From Soehngenia longivitae (lineage in GTDB: Bacteria > Bacillota > Clostridia > Tissierellales > Tissierellaceae): DNA of 64,000 nucleotides. The notes under the pieces are model-generated. The model ran no database searches. It was not told the DNA's origin and was given only the letters and a program-made list of their open reading frames with translations. The DNA is taken from NCBI RefSeq assembly GCF_004684055.1, contig NZ_SRIB01000001.1, forward strand, positions 40,001 to 104,000. The letters run 5' to 3'. A program made the translations under genes and the position numbers. This document shows, one piece after another, positions 52,426-61,698 of the stretch (within the stretch, counting starts at the first letter, position 1; every line of letters starts with the position of its first letter).

Positions 52426-53292
52426 ATGGCTACAATCGGTTTAGATAAACTCTATTATGCAAAAATAACCGAAAACGAAAACGGTGATGAAACTTATGGC
52501 ACGCCAATTTCATTAGCTAAAGCGATCAGTGCTGAACTTTCGGTCGAGCTTGCAGAGGCAACGCTTTATGCCGATGACGGAGCGGCTGAAATTATTAAAG
52601 AATTCCAAAGTGGCACATTGACTTTGGGGATTGATGATATTGGTGTGACAGCCGCCGGTGATTTAACTGGCGCAACGATTGACGACAACAATGTTTTAAT
52701 CTCTACTGGTGAGGATGGGGGAGATCCTGTCGCTGTTGGGTTTAGAGCAAAGAAAGCAAACGGAAAATACAGATATTTCTGGCTATACCGTGTGAAATTT
52801 GGTATTCCCGCTACCAATCTCACTACCAAAGGAGATAGTATTACTTTTTCAACACCTACTATTGAAGGAACAGTGCTAAGGCGCAATAAGCTGGATGGTC
52901 AGGGCAGACATCCATGGAAGGCTGAAGTTAATGAGGGGGATGAGGGTGTTACAACGGCGATTATTACCGGCTGGTATACTCAGGTGTATGAACCTACATT
53001 TTCGGCGGTTAATATCAGTATTACTACCCAACCTCAGGATGCATCTACAACAGTGGGGACAGGAGTAGTATTATCAGTAACAGCCACAGCCTCAAGCGGA
53101 ACACTTTCTTATCAATGGTATTCCAATTCAATCAATAGCAATGTAGGTGGTACACCGATTTCCGGAGCGAATTTGGCTAGCTACACAACACCAACTACTA
53201 ATCCCGCAGGTACGTATTATTACTACTGTGTGGTTTCCGTCGGACCTAACTCTGTAACCTCTAATGTAGCGGCTGTCACAGTAAGTGAATAA
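52426..53292 (+). CDS. Major tail tube protein with C-terminal Ig-like domain
   Basis: This 288-residue protein forms the tail tube. The first 195 residues are the tube domain (IGLDKLYYAKITENENGDETYG; LTLGIDDIGVTAAGDL). A bacterial Ig-like domain follows (ISITTQPQDASTTVGTGVVL, then LSYQWYSNS and GTYYYYCVVSVG). Ig-like domains on tail tubes are displayed outside and may bind cell surface sugars. The ribosome site is GGAGGAATA. Confidence is high for the tube and good for the Ig domain. Confidence 0.92.
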   Translation: MATIGLDKLYYAKITENENGDETYGTPISLAKAISAELSVELAEATLYADDGAAEIIKEFQSGTLTLGIDDIGVTAAGDLTGATIDDNNVLISTGEDGGDPVAVGFRAKKANGKYRYFWLYRVKFGIPATNLTTKGDSITFSTPTIEGTVLRRNKLDGQGRHPWKAEVNEGDEGVTTAIITGWYTQVYEPTFSAVNISITTQPQDASTTVGTGVVLSVTATASSGTLSYQWYSNSINSNVGGTPISGANLASYTTPTTNPAGTYYYYCVVSVGPNSVTSNVAAVTVSE

Positions 53293-53306
53293 GGAGGATA
53301 TGGAAT

Positions 53307-53690
53307 ATGGATAATGAGAGAAGCACAATGATTAATATTGGTGGGCAGGATTATGAACTTATTCTAACCACCAAGGCAACAAAAGAAATAGCCGGTAGAT
53401 ACGGTGGCCTTGAAAATCTGGGAGAAAAGCTGATGAAATCTGAGAATTTTGAGATGGCACTTGATGAAATCGTCTGGCTGATAACACTTATGGCAAACCA
53501 GAGTTTACTAATATACAATCTAAAACACCCAGAGGATCAGAAGACTTTGCTTAGCCAAGAAGCGGTTGAGCTACTCACCTCCCCACTGGAACTAGCTTCA
53601 TACAAAGAAGCCTTGACAGAGGCAATGTTTAAGGGTACAAAACGAAATATTGTATCGGAAGAAGACTCAAAAAACTTGCAGGCCGAGTAA
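53307..53690 (+). CDS. Tail assembly chaperone (gpG-like)
   Basis: This 127-residue protein helps build the tail around the tape measure. It reads INIGGQDYELILTTKATKEIAGRYGG, the pattern of Firmicutes tail assembly chaperones. Near its end the codons TCA AAA AAC hold the slippery heptamer A AAA AAC. Most ribosomes stop at 53688-53690; a fraction should shift to the -1 frame and make the longer gpGT form. Confidence 0.9.
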   Translation: MDNERSTMINIGGQDYELILTTKATKEIAGRYGGLENLGEKLMKSENFEMALDEIVWLITLMANQSLLIYNLKHPEDQKTLLSQEAVELLTSPLELASYKEALTEAMFKGTKRNIVSEEDSKNLQAE

Positions 53691-53878
53691 AAGACGAAGA
53701 AATCTTTACTCGGCTTATTTATTATGGAACAGTGCATCTCAATCGTACGGAAGAAGAAACATGGCTTATGCCAATTGGTTTATTGATGGATTTATGGGAG
53801 TGTCACAAGCAATTTCTTGGTATCACAAAACCGAAACGGGAATTGTACATCGATGACATTATCCCATATGGGATTTGA
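53307..53878 (+). CDS. Frameshifted tail assembly chaperone (gpGT-like)
   Basis: A -1 shift at 53669-53675 joins gpG to a second frame that ends at TGA 53876-53878, giving about 190 residues. The shifted part reads LAGRVKDEEIFTRLIYYG then EEETWLMPIGLLMDLWECHKQF and ends IDDIIPYGI, which matches the T domain of such chaperones. It has no start codon or ribosome site of its own. The coding join is 53307..53675 plus 53675..53878. In siphophages the ratio of the two forms is needed for correct tails (family knowledge). Confidence 0.85.
53669..53675 (+). promoter_or_regulatory. Programmed -1 frameshift site A AAA AAC
   Basis: The heptamer fits X XXY YYZ in the correct frame of the chaperone gene. 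It lies 13 bases before the zero-frame stop codon. It is one of the most efficient -1 slippery sequences known. No strong downstream stem is evident, so efficiency cannot be predicted. Confidence 0.85.
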
Positions 53879-53904
53879 TTTCATGAAGAAAGGAAGCGGC
53901 ATGC

Positions 53905-56088
53905 ATGGCGGATAACTTTGGTTTAAAAATAGGAATCGAGGGTGAAAAAGAATTTAAGAACGCCATTCGTGACATCAATCAATCATTTAAAGTGCTGGGT
54001 AGCGAAATGAAGCTCGTATCCTCGGAGTTTGATAAAAATGATAAAAGTCTTCAAGCCATGACTGCCCGTAATGAAGTTTTAAACAAGTCTATTGATGCAC
54101 AGAAAGAGAAAATATCTATCCTCGAAGCGGCCCTTAAGAATGCCTCCGATAGTTTCGGTGAAAACGATAGAAGAACTCAAAGCTGGGCAATCCAACTTAA
54201 CAATGCTAAAGCAGAACTGAATGGCATGGAGCGGGAATTGGAACAATCCACAGATAGTGCTGACGATCTCGGCGATCAACTGAAGGAAGCAGGGGATGAT
54301 GCAGAAAAATCCGGAGGAAAGTTTGATAAGCTCGGTAATACCCTTAAGGGTGTCAGTGTTGCAATGGGTGCTGCAGCTGTTGCCGCCGGTGCTGTTGCCT
54401 TTAAGCTAGGCAAAGAAGCAGTTGATCAATTCGGTGAACTGGAGCAAAACCTAGGTGGCTCTGAAGCAGTGTTTGGGAAATATGCGGCTTCGATTCAAAA
54501 AACCGGTGAGGAGGCCTACAAAAACCTTGGTGTGTCTCAGAGTGACTATTTGGCCACAGCTAATAAGATGGGTGCATTGTTCCAAGGTTCCGGCATCGAA
54601 CAACAAAAAAGTCTTGAACTTACTGAAAAAGCAATGCAGAGAGCGGCTGATATGGCATCTGTCATGGGTATTGATATGTCTATGGCTATGGAGGCTGTCA
54701 CAGGTGCGGCAAAGGGCAATTTCACTATGATGGATAACTTGGGCGTTGCCATGAATGCCACAAATATTGAAGCCTATGCCCTTGCAAAAGGATTAGACTT
54801 TACTTGGGCAAGTGCCTCACAAGCTGAAAAAGCTGAAGTTGCCATGCAGATGTTCTTCGAGAGCACTGAGCAATATGCAGGAAACTTTGCCAAAGAATCA
54901 ACACAGACTATTTCAGGCTCAATCGGGCTTTTGAAAGCCGCAGTTGGATCATTTACAGCAGGACTTGGAAATGCCAATGCCGATATGACCAATTTGACGC
55001 AAAACCTCGTAGACGCTTTCCAGTCAGTTGTCCTTAATATTGTACCAATCTTAGAGAATGTTGTTACAGCTCTACCTGCAGCAATGGATACTATTCTTCT
55101 TGCTATTAGTGACCTTCTGCCTGTTTTTTTAAGTACCGTGACGGATCTCTTCAGTCAGGTTCTTGAAACACTCTTTAGTCTGCTTCCTGAGCTAATTCCA
55201 GCAGCTGTAGATGCTGTTATGACAATCATTGGAGCACTCATTGAGAACCTGCCACTTTTAATTGATGCAGCTGTACAGCTTATTGCTGCTCTTGTCGAAG
55301 GTTTAGGGTTGGCTTTACCTGATCTGATTCCAGCGGTGATTGAAGCAGTCATTTTGATTGCTACCACTTTAGTTGATAACATGAGGTTAATTCTGGATGC
55401 TGGTTTTCAGTTAATTAGTGGACTGGTTCAAGGACTTTTAAATGCACTCCCTACACTAATAGAAGCTTTACCCCAAATCATCGACAGTATTGTTAGTTTC
55501 ATAACCACAAATTTGCCAAGACTTATTGAAATGGGGGTCCAACTTACTATCCAACTTGGTAAGGGCTTGATCAGAGCTATTCCGCAGATTGTAGCTCAAT
55601 TGCCACAAATCATATTTTCAATCGTCAGTGGACTTACAAAAGGAATCCCATCCATATTTGAGGTCGGGAAAAATATCGCAAGAGGGTTATGGGAGGGTAT
55701 TGCATCAATGATCGGCTGGCTTGGTGATAATGTAAAAAATATGGTCAATGGTATTGTTGGCGGTGTTAAGAAAGCTCTTGGCATCAATTCTCCCTCAAAG
55801 GTATTTGCTGCAATTGGCGCTAACATGAGTGAGGGTATTGGGGAAGGTTTTATCAATGCAATGAGCGGCATAGAAAAGGACATACAGAGTGCAATACCTA
55901 CTGTTTTTAATCTTGATACTAGACTCAATATTGATGACTCACTTCAAGGTTTTAATTTTAATAGAGACATGACTTCAATAGTTCAACATACAGGTGTTAT
56001 TGAGGTTAGAGGGATAAATACAAAGAATGAGCTAACTGGTGTGGTTGAAATTATTATGGACCAGTTTAGAAGGGAGGCTAGAATCTGA
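53905..56088 (+). CDS. Phage tail tape measure protein
   Basis: This 727-residue protein sets tail length and passes into the host at DNA injection. The N terminus is a long coiled coil (KDLGLK-type heptads with NKSIDAQKEKISILEAALKNA). It then has a MAAAAVAAG-type hydrophobic patch. Residues about 355-590 hold repeated hydrophobic helices (ALPAAMDTILLAISDLLPVF, LIPAVIEAVILIATTLV). The C terminus has a KKALGINSPSKVFAAIGANMSEG motif typical of clostridial tape measures. By known scaling it implies a tail near 100 nm long. Confidence 0.94.
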   Translation: MADNFGLKIGIEGEKEFKNAIRDINQSFKVLGSEMKLVSSEFDKNDKSLQAMTARNEVLNKSIDAQKEKISILEAALKNASDSFGENDRRTQSWAIQLNNAKAELNGMERELEQSTDSADDLGDQLKEAGDDAEKSGGKFDKLGNTLKGVSVAMGAAAVAAGAVAFKLGKEAVDQFGELEQNLGGSEAVFGKYAASIQKTGEEAYKNLGVSQSDYLATANKMGALFQGSGIEQQKSLELTEKAMQRAADMASVMGIDMSMAMEAVTGAAKGNFTMMDNLGVAMNATNIEAYALAKGLDFTWASASQAEKAEVAMQMFFESTEQYAGNFAKESTQTISGSIGLLKAAVGSFTAGLGNANADMTNLTQNLVDAFQSVVLNIVPILENVVTALPAAMDTILLAISDLLPVFLSTVTDLFSQVLETLFSLLPELIPAAVDAVMTIIGALIENLPLLIDAAVQLIAALVEGLGLALPDLIPAVIEAVILIATTLVDNMRLILDAGFQLISGLVQGLLNALPTLIEALPQIIDSIVSFITTNLPRLIEMGVQLTIQLGKGLIRAIPQIVAQLPQIIFSIVSGLTKGIPSIFEVGKNIARGLWEGIASMIGWLGDNVKNMVNGIVGGVKKALGINSPSKVFAAIGANMSEGIGEGFINAMSGIEKDIQSAIPTVFNLDTRLNIDDSLQGFNFNRDMTSIVQHTGVIEVRGINTKNELTGVVEIIMDQFRREARI

Positions 56089-56456
56089 TGATTAGACTTG
56101 AAAATTACAATGGAGAAGTCCTATCAAGGATTCTTAAGGACCTCTCTCCATTTGAATATGTTTCGAATCGTGTAGTAAATCGACTCTTGGACGGAAGTTA
56201 TCACGTTCAGGTGATTGGTAGTCCTCTTAAGAGAACGGTAGGTACTATCGTATCGAGTTTTAGACAGGCAGAAGAAATCAACCGTATAATTGACATTGGT
56301 GCTCCACTTATTATGATTTTTCTTGATAAAAAATATATAGTTTACATCGATGAGAATATTTCTTGGAAACGGATAAATTTTGCCCACGGTAATCTAGATA
56401 AAAGCCTTTTTGAAGGAACAATTAAAATGGTTCTTAAAGAGGAGGTGTCTCTGTGA
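56088..56456 (+). CDS. Tail hypothetical protein after the tape measure
   Basis: This 122-residue protein follows the tape measure with a one-base overlap and overlaps the next gene by four bases. It contains VVNRLLDGSYHVQVIGSPLKRTVG and IDENISWKRINFAHG. The position suits a small distal tail component. I recognise no firm family. Confidence 0.65.
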   Translation: MIRLENYNGEVLSRILKDLSPFEYVSNRVVNRLLDGSYHVQVIGSPLKRTVGTIVSSFRQAEEINRIIDIGAPLIMIFLDKKYIVYIDENISWKRINFAHGNLDKSLFEGTIKMVLKEEVSL

Positions 56457-57751
56457 GAAGTGTTACCGCCCACTTGAATGAAAAGTTAACAAGTTCACAG
56501 CAAACCCTAGCCAACAAGGCTGATCCAAAGATGAGCATAAAGGTAAGTAGGGCAAGGACCACCGTAATGGATTCTGATTACTGGACTGTTGAAACTATAA
56601 GGGTAGCAGATAATTTAGGAGATATATCCTTGGCAGCAAGGAGACGAGTTCCCTATGGAGCTCCGGACAGCATCTATGAGATTCACATAGAAGGCGGTAT
56701 CATAAAGACATCCATTAGAAAATATCCTGACTACTTTAAGCTTGGCTGGGTTCATCAGTTTGAGCTTGGAGAAGGTAGCGCAGTGGCCATAGCCTTTAAT
56801 GGAAACTGGCAGCTTCATAGAAGAAAATGGAGACTTGCAACGGATGAGAAGCCCTTTATATTTTGGGTCGATACTCAAGGGATACTATGGAGTCAACTAT
56901 GGGATTTAAGTGAGACAAAAAGGCATATTGCCTCCTTGGTTACGAAAGTCAAAGCTATAAGAGGTTGGGAAAATGTGAACTTCCCAGATAAGGATCAGGG
57001 GATCATCGTTTCCTATATTAAAACCGATGGGAAGGTATATTATTCAAGCTACTGCCAGACAATTGATTTTACAAATGTGTGGGAGCCTGAAAGACAACTT
57101 GCTGAGTTCACTGGTACTGCCATTTCACACAATATGTTTATCACAAATGACTTTAGAATGGGGTTTACCATTGAGGATTCGTTAGGAAACATACACTGGA
57201 TGGTCACAGAAAGAAATTGGGCAGGTATGGCAATAGAACAGCATACTATAAAAGTTCTTGATGGCAATGCAAAAGCAGAACTTGTTGAGGTTACCTATCA
57301 TGATGTGTTTGAGCCAGCAGAAACCATTAGGGTTTACACCCCTTACTCAACTGGCTTAGAGATTATTTTTCATGATGTTTATAACAAGTTTTTATGGATT
57401 GAGAACATTGATGATGGAAATGGAGACTGGGGAAGAACTCTACAGTTTGAAACTCTTTATCCAATTTATGAGATACAAGTGCATAATTTATTGCTAGAAG
57501 ATGTATATTTTGGAGTGGTTATACCTGTAGGAAGTATAACATACCTAGGTGAGAACAAGTATCAAGTTTCAGTAGCTGATGATACTCTAGTTGGTATGAA
57601 CAATGCTCTAGGAAGTGTTAGATTAACAGTTAAAAATCTTATAACACAACTTGGTCTGATGATGGATGATTTTTCTATTGAATTTATACCAATAAATTTG
57701 GTACCAGTAGAAATACCACTACCTGTGGTAGAGGAGGTGTGGAATGAGTAA
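56453..57751 (+). CDS. Tail structural hypothetical protein, beta-rich
   Basis: This 432-residue protein (GTG start at 56453 after GGAGGTG) is rich in aromatic residues and predicted beta strands, with segments such as GWVHQFELGEGSAVAIAF and NIHWMVTERNWAGMA that recall repeated blades. It may form a baseplate or fibre part. It overlaps the discoidin-like gene by eight bases. I recognise no named family. Confidence 0.65.
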   Translation: MRSVTAHLNEKLTSSQQTLANKADPKMSIKVSRARTTVMDSDYWTVETIRVADNLGDISLAARRRVPYGAPDSIYEIHIEGGIIKTSIRKYPDYFKLGWVHQFELGEGSAVAIAFNGNWQLHRRKWRLATDEKPFIFWVDTQGILWSQLWDLSETKRHIASLVTKVKAIRGWENVNFPDKDQGIIVSYIKTDGKVYYSSYCQTIDFTNVWEPERQLAEFTGTAISHNMFITNDFRMGFTIEDSLGNIHWMVTERNWAGMAIEQHTIKVLDGNAKAELVEVTYHDVFEPAETIRVYTPYSTGLEIIFHDVYNKFLWIENIDDGNGDWGRTLQFETLYPIYEIQVHNLLLEDVYFGVVIPVGSITYLGENKYQVSVADDTLVGMNNALGSVRLTVKNLITQLGLMMDDFSIEFIPINLVPVEIPLPVVEEVWNE

Positions 57752-58661
57752 GAGTGAGGGAAAGAAGATTGCCATTAGATTTAGTGACAAGGTAATGGGA
57801 AACCTTGTGCTACTGCCTAAATTACCGTTTATGGTTGGAAAGTTTATAACGCTATCTGGTTTCTGCAAGGCAAGTAGTACTTATTCATCATACTATTCTT
57901 CAAGTGCATTTGACGGGTCTACTTCCTCATCTTGGAGGACAAGAAATTCAGGTGAACAATGGATTCAAGTAAATACACTAAGACCTATAAGACTTGGTGG
58001 CTTTAAGTGGTATATTGGAAGTGAACATAGACCAAAGGATTTCAAGGTACAAGGAAGTGATGATGGAGTCAACTGGATTGACATTTTTACTGGAACTTGT
58101 GAGAATACTACAGGATGGAAGGAATACTACTGGCAGTATTGTGATGCTTATCTTTACCATAGATGGGTTTTGACTACTAGATATTCAAGCTATATTTATA
58201 TCTATGAAATAGAGGCATTTGTTCATGATGAAAAAGCTATTAAGATAACTGGATTACAAAGAGACTTTGTCGGTGGTCCATTGAAAGAAATAGACTATGT
58301 CATTAAGAAAATTGAACACCACCCTACTGTAGAAAATGCTATTCTAATAACTTTACACGATAACTATCAAGAAGCTTTTGACGAAGTAGAAGGGGCAGTA
58401 ACAATTCAGTATAAAGGTCAACTTGGAAATCTTATCGGGTATGGAGGTGCTTTAGAGGATTTTACTGTGGGTTTTTATCCAACAGACTTAATTAAATCTC
58501 CCAATCCCGGAATTGAAGAAAGATTGACTGTTGGAGTAAATAGCATAACAAACTTAATACAAATAGACTATCATAATGTAGATGACATCTTCGAGAGAAT
58601 AAGGGTAGTTGGAATTACAATAGCAACTCAGTTGATTTATTCAAGTATTGAAAACCCATAG
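57744..58661 (+). CDS. Tail protein with F5/8 type C (discoidin-like) domain
   Basis: This 305-residue protein contains an F5/8 type C or discoidin-like carbohydrate-binding domain in residues about 35-170: SSYYSSSAFDGSTSSSWRT, EQWIQVNTLRPIRLGGFKWY, PKDFKVQGSDDGVNWIDI and YIYIYEIEAFVHDE. Such domains bind sugars and are found in phage tails. The C-terminal half is a separate beta-rich domain. It probably contributes to adsorption on the host cell wall. Confidence 0.82.
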   Translation: MSKSEGKKIAIRFSDKVMGNLVLLPKLPFMVGKFITLSGFCKASSTYSSYYSSSAFDGSTSSSWRTRNSGEQWIQVNTLRPIRLGGFKWYIGSEHRPKDFKVQGSDDGVNWIDIFTGTCENTTGWKEYYWQYCDAYLYHRWVLTTRYSSYIYIYEIEAFVHDEKAIKITGLQRDFVGGPLKEIDYVIKKIEHHPTVENAILITLHDNYQEAFDEVEGAVTIQYKGQLGNLIGYGGALEDFTVGFYPTDLIKSPNPGIEERLTVGVNSITNLIQIDYHNVDDIFERIRVVGITIATQLIYSSIENP

Positions 58662-58672
58662 GAGGAATAAGT

Positions 58673-60139
58673 ATGAAAGCAGAATTAAAACCAAAATTTC
58701 ACAATAGATTTGACATCGTAGTAACTAATGTAGAGACAGGTGAAGTAGAATTAAGAGGACAAGCAGAAAATATAGTTCTTAATAGAATGTATACTAGACT
58801 TGTAGCATTTGGTAGCTTTTTTACCCAAATTGTGTTTGGTACTGGAAGTGGAACCTTAGACCCAACCAGAACAACATTGTTTAACCGAGTGGGCAATAAG
58901 GCATGTTCCGATGTAGAACTAATAAGGGCATTTCCTGTATCTAAATGGACTAGATTTATAAGGCTTGAAGCTACTGAATTTAACGGAAACATCTTAACAG
59001 AAGTTGGTATAAGCGAAGCTTCAACTGAGGTAAACACTCATGCCATGATAACAGATGCAGAAGGAAACCCATTATCCATAGAAAAGACACCGGTTAGAAT
59101 CATTGATATTTATGCCACAGTATTTGTAGAATTTGATGAATTTACAAATGGTGGTGAATGGTATACGACTCTTAGAGATTATCTTGCTGGTGCAGGAAGC
59201 GTACCCTCTAACACCTTGGCCATATCAACCAGCAAATATCTATGCCAGCCAAATGTTGGTATGAGTGCCACAGCTACCACAGATGCTGTAGCAAGAACCA
59301 GAAAACTAAATTGTCAGTTCAGTAACTATGTAGTTCTTGGAATCGAGGCTACAGGTAATAGATATTTTGGAAAGACATTCAAGGATAGAAAACTTGATAT
59401 TCCAGTGGATAGGCTAGTTTGGGCAGGTATTGGCTCTTTTCCTGTATCCTACGATGGAGATATGACTTATGAGTATGTTGTTTCATCTGAAGAAGCTGCG
59501 GCTAATAAATTATTTCTAAACTTCAAAGACACTAATGTTGAAGAAGTGAAAATTAATGGCAATGTAATCACAGACTATTATTTCACAGAATTTGGAGATT
59601 TCAATTATTCAAGTAATGATTTTAGCTTTTTAGATGTACTAAGTGTTTCAAGCCACAAAAAATGGCAAGATGTCATTAATACTCATTACTATGATACTGG
59701 AATCATTGGGAGTACCGTTCAGTGTGGTGTGGTAGAACTTTATTCAGAGGAAGGATTTAATTTTGTAATAAGTTTCAAAACGAGTCAAGGCTATGCTAGA
59801 AGCTATTATGACTTTGCCACAAAAGATAATCTTGGGGATGCTTGGGTAAACTACATTACTGGCCTTGGAAATGCCACCATGGATACCACCTTTAGATATA
59901 TCTATATCAACACCACCCAGAAGTATATGAGAATCAATTGCTATATTACAGAAGGCTATGGAAGCATGACAATATTTAACTGGCAAAGCTACTTGCTTCC
60001 AATAATGAAATTTAATACAACAGTTCTTCAAGAGGGGGATGTTGTCCTTATTAAAAGACATCATATCAATGAAATTCCAAAGGGTACAAATTATCTGCTT
60101 AATGCGGAGGCTGTTCTAGCCTTTGGGGAGGGGATATAA
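58673..60139 (+). CDS. Tail fibre or baseplate hypothetical protein
   Basis: This 488-residue protein starts after AGGAGGAATA. The N-terminal region contains ELRGQAENIVLNRMYTRLV and FVEFDEFTNGGEWYTTL. The later part is rich in serine, tyrosine and asparagine, typical of phage fibre proteins. It ends directly before a 47-residue gene with no gap. It may be the receptor-binding or upper-baseplate protein; I found no motif that decides this. Confidence 0.6.
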   Translation: MKAELKPKFHNRFDIVVTNVETGEVELRGQAENIVLNRMYTRLVAFGSFFTQIVFGTGSGTLDPTRTTLFNRVGNKACSDVELIRAFPVSKWTRFIRLEATEFNGNILTEVGISEASTEVNTHAMITDAEGNPLSIEKTPVRIIDIYATVFVEFDEFTNGGEWYTTLRDYLAGAGSVPSNTLAISTSKYLCQPNVGMSATATTDAVARTRKLNCQFSNYVVLGIEATGNRYFGKTFKDRKLDIPVDRLVWAGIGSFPVSYDGDMTYEYVVSSEEAAANKLFLNFKDTNVEEVKINGNVITDYYFTEFGDFNYSSNDFSFLDVLSVSSHKKWQDVINTHYYDTGIIGSTVQCGVVELYSEEGFNFVISFKTSQGYARSYYDFATKDNLGDAWVNYITGLGNATMDTTFRYIYINTTQKYMRINCYITEGYGSMTIFNWQSYLLPIMKFNTTVLQEGDVVLIKRHHINEIPKGTNYLLNAEAVLAFGEGI

Positions 60140-60283
60140 ATGAAGAAAGGTAACATAAAATGTGAATGTGGTCAGGAGTTTTATTATGAAACCATTAGAG
60201 ACTTTGTGGTCTGTATAAAATGTGGGAAAAGACATGAACTAAAGATTGAGTTTCTAGAGGATATAGGTGAAGTGGGTGATTAG
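60140..60283 (+). CDS. 47-residue zinc-ribbon protein in the tail module
   Basis: The gene starts with ATG immediately after the TAA of the fibre-like gene and ends with TAG immediately before the ATG of the next gene. The product has two CxC/CxxC pairs (IKCECGQEF and CIKCGKRHEL), so it likely binds zinc. Small zinc-ribbon proteins of this kind, such as Mu Com, can control translation of a neighbouring tail gene. That analogy is inference. The flush stop-start joints suggest strict coupling. Confidence 0.75.
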   Translation: MKKGNIKCECGQEFYYETIRDFVVCIKCGKRHELKIEFLEDIGEVGD

Positions 60284-61639
60284 ATGGAACTGGTTTTTTC
60301 AACTGCAGGAATAGTCGGTAAAGGAAAATACCCTGACTTTCTTCAATTTCCAAAGACAGAAGGACAGCTATTTTATCTATTTGGAGAAGAACTCCATGGG
60401 AAATCATCAGAAAAACTGAATGGAGAGTATAACTCCCCCAACTGGCTCACTCCTATAAAGGTCAGTCCGGATGTTACAATCAAGCAGATGGAGCTTCAAA
60501 TCCTTCAGGGATTCGGTGTTGTAGGGAGTTATAGAACTTCTGATACCCATAAGCTATTAATATACGAATTTGCTTTTGAAATGGGAAGATATCTTAATAG
60601 CGGTTCCATTAAGCATTCCATGGATACCTCTATATCTTCTTTCACCTTAAGCCTTGATAATCCATTAAATGAAAATCCTGAGTATCAAGGTAATGTAGCC
60701 ATTTCAGAAGAATCTAGTCTTCTTTCTCCTGGAAGCAAGGTGGAATTTGAATTAGTTATGGGAGATAGCGAACCTTTCCCAATGGGGGTTTTCTATGTGG
60801 ACAGAAGCAATTTTTCTATTCTATCTGAAACGGTCAGTGTGGATGGTAGAAACATAATCGGGAAAGCGCTAGGTGATCAAAGTTTTGATGAGGAAAACTC
60901 ATACCCTTACATGGTGCTCCATGAGACATTAAAGGATATATTGTTTAGGGCAAACATAAGTTCAGATGAAATGCTTGTGGAAAACACCAGCACTTATGCA
61001 GGATATCAGTTTGATGAAAATATGAGTTATCTTGAAGGAATCATGGAGATATTAAAGGCACTAGATGGTTGGCAAGTAAAAGAACTTGTAGATGGAACGG
61101 TAGTAATAGGTTCATCAAACTATGCTGGCTTTACAAGAAATACTACCTACACCTTTCACAGGGGTAAAGACATTTTTACAAGAAGCATTGTACGGGATGA
61201 TCAAGAAGCCTATAGACGAGTATGCGTACACAACCAAGATTTCTCAGTTAAGGTCTATAGGGATGTTGAAACATACTCTGGATGGAACTCGCAGGCAAAC
61301 AAAACTCTTTATGTAAATGTACCCGAAGGAACTACAGCAATTGATGCACAAAACTATGCTAATCAAATTGCTCTTAGCCTTCAGTATGTTGGTAAGATCG
61401 AGAGTTTCACTGGCCCATTTCGACCGCAACTTATACTTGGCGACGAAGCAGTAATCGTTAGTGATAAAGGCTCATATAACCTTGGACTTATTACAGAAAT
61501 TACTCACAGATTTGGGAAGGATGGTTTCTACACTGATTTTACGGTGGACAGCGGTGGAAGGCTTGGAAAGGGAAGACTTAGTGACTACATCGGGAAAATA
61601 ACAAAAGATAAAACTAGCAGTAGCAGGGTTTATGAATAA
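60284..61639 (+). CDS. Tail hub or baseplate-like hypothetical protein
   Basis: This 451-residue protein ends in GDEAVIVSDKGSYNLGLITEITHRFGKDGFYTDFTVDSGG-like beta structure (about residues 395-435) which resembles tail-hub proteins (Pepy6 gp37-like or baseplate hub type). An IDAQNYANQIALSLQ helix precedes it. It is the last tail gene before the lysis module. The family call is tentative. The start is flush with the preceding stop. Confidence 0.6.
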   Translation: MELVFSTAGIVGKGKYPDFLQFPKTEGQLFYLFGEELHGKSSEKLNGEYNSPNWLTPIKVSPDVTIKQMELQILQGFGVVGSYRTSDTHKLLIYEFAFEMGRYLNSGSIKHSMDTSISSFTLSLDNPLNENPEYQGNVAISEESSLLSPGSKVEFELVMGDSEPFPMGVFYVDRSNFSILSETVSVDGRNIIGKALGDQSFDEENSYPYMVLHETLKDILFRANISSDEMLVENTSTYAGYQFDENMSYLEGIMEILKALDGWQVKELVDGTVVIGSSNYAGFTRNTTYTFHRGKDIFTRSIVRDDQEAYRRVCVHNQDFSVKVYRDVETYSGWNSQANKTLYVNVPEGTTAIDAQNYANQIALSLQYVGKIESFTGPFRPQLILGDEAVIVSDKGSYNLGLITEITHRFGKDGFYTDFTVDSGGRLGKGRLSDYIGKITKDKTSSSRVYE

Positions 61640-61645
61640 GAATCG

Positions 61646-61668
61646 ACGCCTTAAATAGGGCGTTTTTT
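61646..61668 (+). terminator. Terminator at the end of the tail operon
   Basis: ACGCC (61646-61650) and GGCGT (61659-61663) pair around an eight-base loop and run into six T residues. It separates the tail genes from the holin. Confidence 0.75.
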
Positions 61669-61698
61669 AATACACAAAAATGAAAGCGAGGAAATTAC

